64,000 nt of DNA from the NCBI RefSeq assembly GCF_000964225.1, contig NZ_BAMZ01000027.1, positions 124,001 to 188,000 on the forward strand, written 5' to 3'. Under the pieces are notes generated by a model that saw nothing but the letters and a program-made list of their open reading frames with translations, was not told the DNA's origin and made no database searches. The stretch is from Acetobacter syzygii (GTDB lineage: Bacteria; Pseudomonadota; Alphaproteobacteria; Acetobacterales; Acetobacteraceae). Both the position numbers and the translations under genes were made by a program. Below, one piece after another: positions 18,733 to 26,858 of this stretch. How positions within the stretch are numbered: the stretch's first letter is position 1; each line of letters starts with the position of its first letter.

Positions 18733-19446
18733 TTAAGGATGGATAAGGCCTAGATTGATTGCCTGTACAACGGCTTGCGTGCGATTATGCGACCCTAATT
18801 TTTGCATGATATTTTTGAGATGATACTTTACGGTATTTTCACTCATATTAAGAATAGAACCAATTTCAGTGGTATTTTTCCCCTGAGCAATCCAAAGCAG
18901 ACATTCGCGCTCTTTATCTGATAGTGAAAGTTCTTCTTTGAAACTGTCAGTCGTGTTGAGCTGTAGGTAGCGTGCATGGTATTGATTTATGGATATTTGC
19001 AATATTGTTCGATCGTGAAAATTTATTTCTTTTTTGTGCGATGCCATTGCAAATAAAAGCAACATGGAAGGAGATATGTGTAATGGCACTGCATACCCGC
19101 TTTTAAAACCTATTTTCTGGAATTCCTGCATCATTTTCATTTGGCTTGCGTTGCGGATCTTTATTTCCGTCCAGTCATACGGCATAAATTTATGCCGGGC
19201 AGTGGCAATAACAGGGTCAATGTTCTGGTAGCTATTGGCTATATAGTGGTGCATCCACTGTTCTGGGTATGTCGTATCAATCAGGTAGCATTCCGTGGTG
19301 CGTGTTTTATGAATCAATGCAACTGCATGAACCAGTGAATCAAAACGTGCCAAAAAATTGCGAAAATTTTCATTTAAATGATCTGTGTTCGTTGATTTTT
19401 GCATATGTTTTGCTGAGTTAAGTACATCCTCAAAATGGCAAAACAT
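18733..19446 (-). CDS. LuxR-family quorum-sensing regulator (no luxI in window)
   Basis: A 237-residue protein with an N-terminal autoinducer-binding domain and a C-terminal LuxR helix-turn-helix (LSDKERECLLWIAQGK to HLKNIMQKLGSHNRTQAV). The residues that define acyl-homoserine-lactone receptors are all present at TraR spacing: Trp64, Tyr68, Asp77, Pro78 and Trp92, with Gly117 in GFKSGYAVPL. It is therefore likely to bind an AHL rather than be a diverged regulator. No LuxI synthase gene is present in the window, so it may be a solo receptor or its partner may be elsewhere. The sulfotransferase gene lies just downstream on the same strand. Confidence 0.9.
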   Translation of the reverse strand: MFCHFEDVLNSAKHMQKSTNTDHLNENFRNFLARFDSLVHAVALIHKTRTTECYLIDTTYPEQWMHHYIANSYQNIDPVIATARHKFMPYDWTEIKIRNASQMKMMQEFQKIGFKSGYAVPLHISPSMLLLFAMASHKKEINFHDRTILQISINQYHARYLQLNTTDSFKEELSLSDKERECLLWIAQGKNTTEIGSILNMSENTVKYHLKNIMQKLGSHNRTQAVVQAINLGLIHP

Positions 19447-19517
19447 ACAGATATCTTTCGCATTGATTATTTAATGTGGGGCTATTTGTGATATTCATGT
19501 CGGTGAATATTGATGCC

Positions 19518-20447
19518 TCAATTAGGGTCAAAATAATCGAGATCAATTCTTTTGATTGCGATTGAACGACTTGTGCGTATGCCAACATTATGTTCGATCA
19601 TAAGATCGGCAAGCATTATGCCGTCAATCAGAATAACCCGTTGGCTTAAATGGTAGATATATTCCCTGGCAGGATTACTGAATGATGAAGTCGTGACAAA
19701 CACGCCTTTACTGGACCCATGTCCAACCAGACTGCCCACAAAGGACTGAACATCGGGCCGTCCCACATTAACATTTGTGGCGTAACGCTTTGCCTGCACA
19801 TAAATTCTGTCCAACCCCAGACGATCTTCATTGATAACACCATCAACACCGCCGTCTCCCGTGCCACCAAGGTGCTTTGCGGCATCTTCATGGCTGCCAC
19901 CGTACCCCATGGCGACCAGCAGATCGACAATCAGTTGTTCAAAGAAGGTGGGACTTTGCTGTAAAATCTGATCCAGCAGATCCGAACGTAAGTCGGACAT
20001 TAACTCCGTATGGGCAGATTCGATCCGTTCTTCAGGTGTTTGTGTATCCATAGTGGAGGAGGTCATGGTTGCAGATTCTGCTGCCTGCTCTGTAGGGGTG
20101 TTTGGTGTGCTGCCAATGAAGTGGAGAAAAGATGGATATTGCTCAAGCATGGTGCGTGTGATGGCATGAGGGGCCGAGGCTAGAAGTTCTCTTCCGGCTG
20201 GTGTGATTGTGAATTGTCCACGCGCAGGTGATGTGAGCAACCCTGCCTTTAGCAGATATGTTTTGGCCCAGTGCGTGCGGTTGTGGAGCAACCGTTGTGT
20301 ACCGCTAGGAAGCATGGCCGCGCGATCTTGCGCTGATAGAGCCAGTTCATCAGCAATTATTTCAGCAACTTCAGGCACACGTCGTACATCTGTTGCTGCT
20401 AAACGCAGTACCGGGAGCATGAGCGACTGGTAATTGGGAACGGCCAT
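19518..20447 (-). CDS. mrr: Mrr-like type IV restriction endonuclease
   Basis: A 309-residue protein with an N-terminal winged-helix Mrr_N domain (residues 1-100), a polar linker rich in Thr and Glu, and a C-terminal Mrr catalytic domain (about 155-290). The PD-(D/E)xK core is visible as GDGGVDGVI followed by VQAKRY, giving the D...QAK signature. Mrr enzymes cut modified DNA and need no partner methylase, and none is seen nearby. It is a lone defence gene beside a decayed region. Confidence 0.88.
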   Translation of the reverse strand: MAVPNYQSLMLPVLRLAATDVRRVPEVAEIIADELALSAQDRAAMLPSGTQRLLHNRTHWAKTYLLKAGLLTSPARGQFTITPAGRELLASAPHAITRTMLEQYPSFLHFIGSTPNTPTEQAAESATMTSSTMDTQTPEERIESAHTELMSDLRSDLLDQILQQSPTFFEQLIVDLLVAMGYGGSHEDAAKHLGGTGDGGVDGVINEDRLGLDRIYVQAKRYATNVNVGRPDVQSFVGSLVGHGSSKGVFVTTSSFSNPAREYIYHLSQRVILIDGIMLADLMIEHNVGIRTSRSIAIKRIDLDYFDPN

Positions 20448-20550
20448 GGCGCTAGGGTATGCCTCATACAGGTTGGTTTATGCTGAATGGTATTTGCGCG
20501 CATTGTAATAGAGAATTCTTGAGTCTGGAAGTTCAGCCGGATAGGCACGG

Positions 20551-20885
20551 CTAATGCTCACTCTTGATGAGCTGGGTCTGCGGGGGAGGGCGTGTTACAT
20601 CTGTTTTTATCTCGGTTGACCCTTGAGCGGGATGGGCCAGAAATTGTTCAGAATTACGTTCAGAGATTTTCCCCACGCATTGTTGGTCTGACGGGAAGCG
20701 AAGCATAAATTCTGCCGGTTATGAAAGCGTTTCATGTTTCTGCCCGTCATCGTGCCAGTGATGGCGCGGGATAATTCATTGTTCTATCTGATGGACGGTC
20801 AAAACCGCCTTGTGGGCTGGTGCCAGTCGATTCCAGCGCCCATCAGATTGCAGCCGATCTTCAACGGCTGTTGTCCTCTCTCTGA
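20551..20885 (+). pseudogene. Decayed SCO1/SenC copper chaperone gene
   Basis: Fragments in different frames spell a SCO/SenC protein: LTLDELGLRG, then LERDGPEIVQNYVQRFSPR followed by IVGLTGSEA and a stop, VMKAFHVSARHR, DNSLFYLMDGQNRLVG in another frame, and a C-terminus HQIAADLQRLLSSL ending at 20885. Compare the family pattern DPERDTPE..YV..F.PRI.GLTG and YLMD..GRFVG. There are at least two in-frame stops and two frame changes, and the CxxxC copper site and N-terminus are missing. It was once a cytochrome oxidase assembly factor and is now non-functional. Confidence 0.75.
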
Positions 20886-21344
20886 TTTCAGGCTGGTTGG
20901 GTCATGGGGAAGCTGTCTTCCAGAATGAATATTTAAGCTCCCATGACTGGCGATCTCCAGATCTGCGTAAGGAATATTGGGTCATGTGGACCATTTCCTT
21001 GGGTAAAGCTGACGTCAGGGATGGTTACCATCATATCTGCAACACTCTGGCCAAAAATCACGCTTGTCTGCGCTACATGTTGTCTGGCCTACAGGGTGTG
21101 TCTGTGCGGGTGAGAGATTGGTTCCTGTTACAAGAATCTGTTCATTTTTGACGAGATTTTTGTTGGGAGAACCATTCTTTGTTGCAGCAAAAGGGGTATT
21201 GGAACAGCGAACTTTGTGTTCACCAGATGACGATATTGAAATGGTGTGGATTGATATAGGGGAGAGCCCTTTTAAGGGATGAACCACCAAAGAGTGTTCA
21301 CAATTTGAGTGAAAGAAAATTTTCGGAATTGTCTTACTTAACAA
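20886..21344. other. No recognisable gene
   Basis: About 460 bases between the SCO remnant and the operator at 21345 hold only short frames with no family signature. They may be more decayed sequence. Confidence 0.5.
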
Positions 21345-21371
21345 AATAATGATATATGATATATCATTATT
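21345..21371 (+). promoter_or_regulatory. AT-rich palindromic operator (site 1)
   Basis: This is a perfect odd palindrome with 13-base arms and a central G at 21358; the core reads ATGATATATGATATATCAT. It lies 74-100 bases before the PLP-enzyme start. The same core recurs at 25829, 30588 and 30845, around a GntR regulator gene, which is the likely binder. Confidence 0.65.
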
Positions 21372-21444
21372 GATCGTTTTATTGATGGCATATGGTCAAT
21401 TGCAATTTATGCCATTGCCATGTGGTCGTAGGGAGAAGCAGATT

Positions 21445-22437
21445 TTGGAACTCAATAGTTTTGCTCGTATTCCTCTTGGATTTATGCCTACCCCTATAGA
21501 TGCATTGCCACGCCTGAGTGATGAACTTGGGGTACAGATTCTGGTCAAGCGAGATGATTATACGGGCTTTGGCGGCGGCGGAAACAAGGTCCGCAAGCTG
21601 GAGTATCTGATGGCTGAAGCGCTGGCTGCCAAGGCTGAGGTGCTTATTACCACAGGTGGGCATCAATCCAATCACGCCCGTATGGTGGCGGCCTGTGCCG
21701 CTAAATTTGGTATGAAAGCCATGCTGGTGCTGCGTGGGAACAAACCAGAGCATTATCAGGGTAATCTGCTCCTTGACCGTATTTTTGGAGCTTCGCTCGA
21801 GTTCCTTGACCCAGACGACTATTTCCATCTTATCGATGCACGTTTTGAAGCACTGGCCCAGTCCGTAACAGAGACAGGGGGTGTGCCCTATGTTATTCCT
21901 TTGGGTGGAGCAAACGCGACTGGAGCGTTAGGTTACGTCCGGGCGGTAAGAGAAATGGCAGAACAGTGCAAAAGCATGAACATTGCACCGCCTGATACTC
22001 TGGTTCTTCCTGTTGGTTCTGGTGGCACTATGGCGGGATTGTTGATTGGTTGCCGGATGTTCTGGCCCCAAACACGGGTGATTGGTGTGAGTGTCTCGCG
22101 CGATGCTGTCTGGTTTCAAGAACGTATTGCGCGGATTGCTAACGAATGTGCGGCGTTATTGGAAGTTGATCATACAGTTCAACCAGATGATGTGATTGTC
22201 GCAGATAACTATGTAGGTACATCTTATGGCGTGCCTAGTGCGGATGGTAATGCTGCCATAGAACGGGTGGGGAGGAGCGAGGGAATCCTGCTGGATCCAG
22301 TTTATACCGGTAAAGCCATGGCTGGCCTGTTCGGATTGGTGGCGGATGGTACGATTGCACCACATAGTCGGGTCATTTTTATTCATTGCGGTGGGTCGCC
22401 AGCACTCTTCCCATTTGCAGATAATTTTGTGAGCTAA
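21445..22437 (+). CDS. PLP-dependent D-cysteine desulfhydrase / cysteate lyase family protein
   Basis: A protein of about 331 residues in the fold shared by ACC deaminase, D-cysteine desulfhydrase (DcyD) and L-cysteate sulfo-lyase (CuyA). The PLP lysine is Lys48 in [13 protein letters not shown], followed by GGHQSNHAR. The loop [14 protein letters not shown] has Thr where ACC deaminases have Glu, which favours the desulfhydrase or cysteate-lyase side. The TTG start at 21445 is chosen because AGGGAG precedes it by 9 bases and the length then fits the family; upstream codons would run through the operator. The expected reaction is beta-elimination of sulfur from a cysteine-like amino acid to pyruvate and ammonia. 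The sulfurtransferase gene begins 4 bases after the stop, so they form an operon. Confidence 0.8.
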   Translation: MELNSFARIPLGFMPTPIDALPRLSDELGVQILVKRDDYTGFGGGGNKVRKLEYLMAEALAAKAEVLITTGGHQSNHARMVAACAAKFGMKAMLVLRGNKPEHYQGNLLLDRIFGASLEFLDPDDYFHLIDARFEALAQSVTETGGVPYVIPLGGANATGALGYVRAVREMAEQCKSMNIAPPDTLVLPVGSGGTMAGLLIGCRMFWPQTRVIGVSVSRDAVWFQERIARIANECAALLEVDHTVQPDDVIVADNYVGTSYGVPSADGNAAIERVGRSEGILLDPVYTGKAMAGLFGLVADGTIAPHSRVIFIHCGGSPALFPFADNFVS

Positions 22438-22441
22438 GGGT

Positions 22442-23314
22442 ATGTGCGGCGCGTGGCAGGATATTATTGAAGTTTCTGCCCTTCGCTCTCGTATGGAGCA
22501 AGGTGCGGTACAGGTTGTCGATGCAACATGGGCGCCTCCTTCCGCCATGCGCGATCTGGATGCTGAGTTTCAGGCAGGGCATATTCCCGGAGCTATTCGG
22601 TGTGACGTGGATATGCTGTGCCTTCCAGTTGCTACACCACCATCCCGAATGTTGCCAAATGCTCAGGATTTTGCCCGTTTGGTTGCGCAGGCGGGGTTAG
22701 ATATGGCACGGCCTATCGTCGTTTATGATCGTTCCGGATTATACAGCGCAGCCCGGATCTGGTGGATGTTCAAAATACATGGTCATACTCAGATAGCGGT
22801 TTTAAATGGTGGTTACCCCGCATGGACCGCTTCTGGAGCCCCTGTAGAGCAAGGTCAGGTCTTTTTATCACATTCATCTGTTACTTATACTTTGGAACAA
22901 CAGAAGAACGTAACAAAAACCTGGCAGGATGTTCTGCATAATGTGCAAAGCGGTAAAGCATTGCTTGTTGATGTGCGGCCGCCAGCTTTTTTCTCTGGTC
23001 ACGCAAGTGGTGTTTATCAAGGTGTCAGGGCAGGGCATATTCCTGGAGCTATTAACGTACCGTATGCCAGTCTTCTGGATTCTAACGGACGATTGAAAAA
23101 CATTCCTGATCTTGAAGATATCTTTGAAAAATCGGGAATATCTTCTCACAAGCCGATCATTGTGAGTTGTGGTTCCGGGGTTACAGCCTGCATTCTCGCA
23201 TTGGCATTGAGTGTTGCGGGGTATCCTCTTCCCGCCATATATGATGGATCATGGGAAGAATGGGGAAGTCGGGAGGATTTGCCTGTTGAACGCTCTGCAC
23301 AGGTTCATGATTAA
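22442..23314 (+). CDS. sseA: 3-mercaptopyruvate sulfurtransferase
   Basis: A 290-residue two-rhodanese-domain protein. The active-site loop of the second domain is CGSGVTA (Cys243). This is the signature of 3-mercaptopyruvate sulfurtransferases and differs from the CRKGVTA of thiosulfate enzymes. HIPGAI occurs in both domains (residues 47-52 and 199-204), marking the internal duplication. It moves sulfane sulfur from 3-mercaptopyruvate, a deaminated cysteine, to a thiol or cyanide. Coupling to a cysteine-desulfhydrase-like gene supports a cysteine or cysteine-conjugate breakdown role. AAGGG lies unusually close to the ATG, so translation may rely on coupling to the upstream gene. Confidence 0.88.
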   Translation: MCGAWQDIIEVSALRSRMEQGAVQVVDATWAPPSAMRDLDAEFQAGHIPGAIRCDVDMLCLPVATPPSRMLPNAQDFARLVAQAGLDMARPIVVYDRSGLYSAARIWWMFKIHGHTQIAVLNGGYPAWTASGAPVEQGQVFLSHSSVTYTLEQQKNVTKTWQDVLHNVQSGKALLVDVRPPAFFSGHASGVYQGVRAGHIPGAINVPYASLLDSNGRLKNIPDLEDIFEKSGISSHKPIIVSCGSGVTACILALALSVAGYPLPAIYDGSWEEWGSREDLPVERSAQVHD

Positions 23315-23333
23315 GGCGATAATCTAAAGATGG

Positions 23334-23371
23334 TGAATAACAGTAAGATGTTACATTCTTGCTGTTATTCA
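23334..23371. terminator. Bidirectional terminator hairpin
   Basis: TGAATAACAGTAAGA / TCTTGCTGTTATTCA (14 of 15 pairs, 8-base loop) lies between the converging sulfurtransferase and ornithine-cyclodeaminase-family genes. A+T-rich sequence follows on the plus strand. Confidence 0.7.
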
Positions 23372-23423
23372 TAAAAATAAAATATTGGTTTTTGTTTAAC
23401 TCCAGAGAGTAGTGGAACTGCAC

Positions 23424-24425
23424 TTAGAGTTCCGTTAAGTTTGGTGTAAAGGTCTCTTGTGTTGTTCGGATTATGCGGGAGGCTAGGGCAATATCGAAAA
23501 TATTAAGTCCAAAGCTAGAAAAATAAACACTTTCTCCCATATTTGGCCGCCAGTTATCGAGAATGATTGCACGGAGGTCCGCGGTAATATCCGTGCGTGC
23601 TATGTGACCTTCCCGATAGAGGCGAAACAGGCTTTTGACACTGGTTTGAGAAAAATCACCCCATAAATCCAGACATATATGGTCAAACGCTGTTACGGCA
23701 TCAGAGTGAGCTTCATCATATCCTGCCTGGATCAGGAGCATGTTGGGGTGAATGTGGTGGCGGAGAATAAAAGGGTGTTCTGCGGACGTGCAGGCCAGCA
23801 CAATATCGGCCTCGTGCATGGCTTCTTGTAAGTCAGGAACAACGCGAACCAATTCCCTTGGGTAGTGCGCAGCCAGTGTGTGAGCAGCTTGTTGCGTACG
23901 GTTCCACAGCATAATGGCAGACCCCGCATTGCCAAACAGTTCTACGGCCATTGCAAGATGTCTGGCAGCTATAGTTCCCGCACCCAGAATAGCAATACGT
24001 GGAGCATGGTCAAAAGGGATGCTTTGCATAACAATAGCGGATACCGCTGCGGTTCTTACGGCTGTCAGAATTTCACTGGCAACAACCCCGAGCCTGTTGC
24101 CGGTGCGCAGGCAGTTGACCAAGGTGGTAGAAACAGCGGCAGCTTCATCAGTAGGGCGGATTTGTCGATGTGCCGTCCATTTGACACCCGCAGTTTGGTA
24201 ATTCCCACCCAACCATGCCGGTAGAGCATAAATTTTAGCGGAGGGGCCAGCAGTTTCAGCTAAAGGAACAGAAATTTCAGCAGGCATTCCAGCCTGCCCA
24301 TCTTGCAAAAGAGCAATAGTCCTGGTCACATCCTGCATGGCCAAATGAATATTATCTCCTCCAGCTCTAAGAATGTCCTCACGATCCATTAAAAAGATCG
24401 GGGAGTGTGGTCTATCATGGAGCAT
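23424..24425 (-). CDS. Ornithine cyclodeaminase / mu-crystallin family protein
   Basis: A 333-residue NAD(P)-binding protein. The Rossmann motif is ILGAGTIAARHLAMAV near residue 147, preceded by the family element SEILTAVRTAAVSA. This superfamily includes ornithine cyclodeaminase, alanine dehydrogenase, SbnB-type dehydrogenases and ketimine reductases (mu-crystallin), so the reaction is not fixed by homology alone. Its first 11 bases overlap the end of the M20 hydrolase gene, showing one transcription unit under the palindrome at 25829. In a sulfur amino-acid context, reduction of a cyclic imine or ketimine formed from a thioether amino acid is one possibility, but this is speculative. Confidence 0.82.
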   Translation of the reverse strand: MLHDRPHSPIFLMDREDILRAGGDNIHLAMQDVTRTIALLQDGQAGMPAEISVPLAETAGPSAKIYALPAWLGGNYQTAGVKWTAHRQIRPTDEAAAVSTTLVNCLRTGNRLGVVASEILTAVRTAAVSAIVMQSIPFDHAPRIAILGAGTIAARHLAMAVELFGNAGSAIMLWNRTQQAAHTLAAHYPRELVRVVPDLQEAMHEADIVLACTSAEHPFILRHHIHPNMLLIQAGYDEAHSDAVTAFDHICLDLWGDFSQTSVKSLFRLYREGHIARTDITADLRAIILDNWRPNMGESVYFSSFGLNIFDIALASRIIRTTQETFTPNLTEL

Positions 24426-25773
24426 GTTTTTCTATCCTGCATTTTTGGGCTGTTGCTGGTAACCAGTGCAGCATAAAGGCCAGAAAACGCTGCAACCCGC
24501 TCAGGGTCACAAACTCGTTGGCAGCATGGGCATTGCCACCATAACCAAGTCCACCAATAAGTAATCCGGGCCCGTTGGTGCTAAAAAATGCTCCCGGCAT
24601 GGTGCCAGGTGCCCATGGCCAGATTTGTGCTGTATGGCCAGAATTTGTGTAGCACTCTTCTAATGCACGGGCAGGTGCTGCCTGACCTGAAATACGAAAG
24701 CCGGGACAAATTGAGGTGACATTTATATTGGGAGAAAAAATAGAATCATGATTTAGTTTATTATGGAAAATAGATAAAATTTCGTCTGTTTTTATATCTG
24801 GTGGAAAACGTAGGTCAAATTTTGCACTCGCATGAGAGGGAATGACAGCAGGTTCATTGCTATGTCCTGCCGTCAAGGAGGACAGATTACATGCGCTGCC
24901 TCCGAGCATAATGGCTAAATGATCAGCCGTTGTGCCGCTAACTCCATAACGCTGTGTTGCCCGGAATCTGAGTTCTGCTTCCAGGTCAAATGTGCTGGCT
25001 AAAGTCTGGACGAGTGCGTTGGCTTCGTGGTCAAGGGGGCTTAAAGGTAAAATGGTTCCCATGTCATCTTGTGACAACTTATCCAGAGCGTGGAGCAGCC
25101 GCCATGCGGGGTTGGCAATCCATGGACTATTAGAGGAGTGAATGGGATGCTCAGGCCCACCCCACGCCCCTCCAGTGATTGTTATTTGTCCCCGGATCAT
25201 GCCTTTGCAGCCAAGGTACATACGTGGTGGTCCTCCACCATACTCACAAAAAGATGGGAATAATCCCGCATCAGAAGAAAAATGCAGAGGATTACCTGCC
25301 ATGTAACGCTGTAAACTTTCGCTACCGGTTTCTTCTTCACCATCAAGGATGATTTCTATGTTGGCGTCCAGTTGGTTAGAATTCAGGAGCGTGCTGAGCG
25401 CTTCCAGCATACCAACAAGTGGCCCCTTATTGTTTTCGGCGCCGCGTCCAACAAAACACTTCCCTTTATCTGGGAGAGAAATAATATGTCCCTCGAACGG
25501 AGGAACCAGCCAGTTGTCAGGTGTGGCAGGCATAACATCATACATATTGTAAAGTAATAATGTAATATCTGATCCACGATCGATAATGGCATGGATTACC
25601 CCGCTAGCGTTGCCTGTTCCATCAGCAATGATTTCTGCACCCAGAGTTTTTGTTAAAAACTCTGTTATGGTCATGGCCATCTCATGCATGGCGTGCGTAT
25701 TTCCCGCATAGGATGGAATGCGGGTCCACTGTTCCAAAGTAGCTAAGGTGTGGGTTAGTAATGGAACAGGCAC
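24415..25773 (-). CDS. M20 dipeptidase-like protein with altered metal ligands
   Basis: A 452-residue member of the M20 carnosinase/ArgE group. The fold is clear: LYNMYDVMP at residues 74-82, GRGAENNKGP at 109-118, DGEEETGS at 144-151 and HAANE near the C-terminus. Two usual metal ligands are changed: the His of the HxD motif is Met77, and the bridging Asp of RGATDDKGP is Asn114 or Asn115. The Glu pair, Asp79 and the last His remain. It may belong to a variant subfamily with one metal, or may bind without cleaving. The GTG start at 25773 is supported by AAAGGA 9 bases upstream. It is first in an operon with the cyclodeaminase-family gene and is divergent from the GntR gene. Confidence 0.78.
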   Translation of the reverse strand: MPVPLLTHTLATLEQWTRIPSYAGNTHAMHEMAMTITEFLTKTLGAEIIADGTGNASGVIHAIIDRGSDITLLLYNMYDVMPATPDNWLVPPFEGHIISLPDKGKCFVGRGAENNKGPLVGMLEALSTLLNSNQLDANIEIILDGEEETGSESLQRYMAGNPLHFSSDAGLFPSFCEYGGGPPRMYLGCKGMIRGQITITGGAWGGPEHPIHSSNSPWIANPAWRLLHALDKLSQDDMGTILPLSPLDHEANALVQTLASTFDLEAELRFRATQRYGVSGTTADHLAIMLGGSACNLSSLTAGHSNEPAVIPSHASAKFDLRFPPDIKTDEILSIFHNKLNHDSIFSPNINVTSICPGFRISGQAAPARALEECYTNSGHTAQIWPWAPGTMPGAFFSTNGPGLLIGGLGYGGNAHAANEFVTLSGLQRFLAFMLHWLPATAQKCRIEKHAP

Positions 25774-25828
25774 GGTGTAGATCCTTTAAACTTGCAAAAA
25801 ATATGCAAGAGCATGATTCGTATGAATT

Positions 25829-25847
25829 TTAGTATATGATATATCAT
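25829..25847. promoter_or_regulatory. AT-rich palindromic operator (site 2)
   Basis: A perfect 14-bp palindrome TATGATATATCATA (25835-25848) also carries the ATATATCAT half-site and central G seen at site 1. It lies in the divergent region between the M20 gene (minus) and the GntR gene (plus), so it could control both. About 220 bases between it and the GntR start hold only a short unrecognised frame. Confidence 0.6.
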
Positions 25848-26069
25848 AATAAGTAGGTGAGGATAAATCGGTCGTGCAGATCAATTTTGATGAAGATGTA
25901 AAAAGAGGAAAGCTGGTTGTTTATCAGCGTGTCGGCTATGACGCAGAACAGACATGACGATGTGGCGGATTTATTGCTAAAGAGTTTTTGCAACATATGG
26001 ATGCCTTGTGGCGGAGCTGGAACGGGTGGTTGTGTCTGGCAGTGTGGATGGTAGAGCATAAAATTTAGA

Positions 26070-26798
26070 ATGAGTGTAACAAGAGATATAAAACGTGTTC
26101 GTAACGCTGGGGGTTTGGTACAAAGCGTGATTAAAATTGAACGTCCGCAACGGGTTGCTCTTGCTGATTATGCTGAAAAAAGTATCCGTCGAGAGATTCT
26201 GGAGGGGCGGCTGCATCCGGCTGATCGTCTGGTCACGCGGGAACTGGCAGAGTTGCTGGGGACCAGTGTTACCCCGGTGCGTGAAGCTCTTTTGCGGCTG
26301 GTGGCGATAGGCGTGCTGGAAGCATCTCCCGCGCAGTCTTTTGCGGTGCCTCTGCTCGAACCCAAACAATACCTGGAACTGGCTGAAATACGTCGGGCGA
26401 TTGAACCATTGGCTGCAATGCATGCGATGGAAAATCTGACAAAGCAGGATGTTCAAGAACTGGAAAAAATCTTGCTAGATTTTCGGCGCGCTAAACGTAA
26501 AGGGGATATTTCGGCTGCGTTGTCTTTCAATCATGCTTTTCGTTTTCGTCTTTATGCAGCTGCAGATAAACCCGTTCTTTTGGAAATTATAGAACAGCTA
26601 TGGCTGAAAATTGGGCCTATGTTCAATTATTTGTTTCCGCAAGCGGATGTAGAGACGGATATGCCGCATAATTATGATCTGCTTTTATCCGCAGTTAAGT
26701 ATCGGAATAAAGAAGAGGTTTGTAATATTATAAAAAAATCCATTGATAAGGGAACGGAAATAATTCTCCATAATTTGGAGTCTTATCTTAATCGTTGA
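26070..26798 (+). CDS. GntR-family (FCD) transcriptional regulator
   Basis: A 242-residue protein. The N-terminal winged helix contains TRELAELLGTSVTPVREALLRL, the GntR signature, at about residues 52-73. An all-helical FCD effector domain fills residues 95-235. FCD regulators usually repress nearby catabolic genes and respond to small carboxylic or amino acids. The gene stands alone between the divergent M20 operon and the convergent MFS gene, and related palindromes occur before four transcription units in this region, so it is the best candidate for their repressor. The first 30 residues are a basic extension that may not all be real; SD support for the start is weak. Confidence 0.87.
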   Translation: MSVTRDIKRVRNAGGLVQSVIKIERPQRVALADYAEKSIRREILEGRLHPADRLVTRELAELLGTSVTPVREALLRLVAIGVLEASPAQSFAVPLLEPKQYLELAEIRRAIEPLAAMHAMENLTKQDVQELEKILLDFRRAKRKGDISAALSFNHAFRFRLYAAADKPVLLEIIEQLWLKIGPMFNYLFPQADVETDMPHNYDLLLSAVKYRNKEEVCNIIKKSIDKGTEIILHNLESYLNR

Positions 26799-26805
26799 AA
26801 ATTAT

Positions 26806-26844
26806 ATTTAGGAATAAATTCATTTTATATATTTATTCCTAAAT
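26806..26844. terminator. Bidirectional terminator hairpin
   Basis: A perfect 14-bp A+T-rich stem (ATTTAGGAATAAAT / ATTTATTCCTAAAT) with an 11-base loop lies between the converging GntR and MFS genes. Confidence 0.65.
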
Positions 26845-26858
26845 TTTATGTGTATTAT

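Noticed and set aside
21445..22437. ACC deaminase as the product of the PLP gene
   Set aside because: The active-site loop has DPVYTGK rather than the DPVYEGK expected of true ACC deaminases, and the sulfurtransferase neighbour favours sulfur chemistry.
25857..26069. Short frame beginning GTG near 25874 in the leader of the GntR gene
   Set aside because: Only about 27 codons with a stop, no recognised product; it may be a relic but cannot be supported as a gene.
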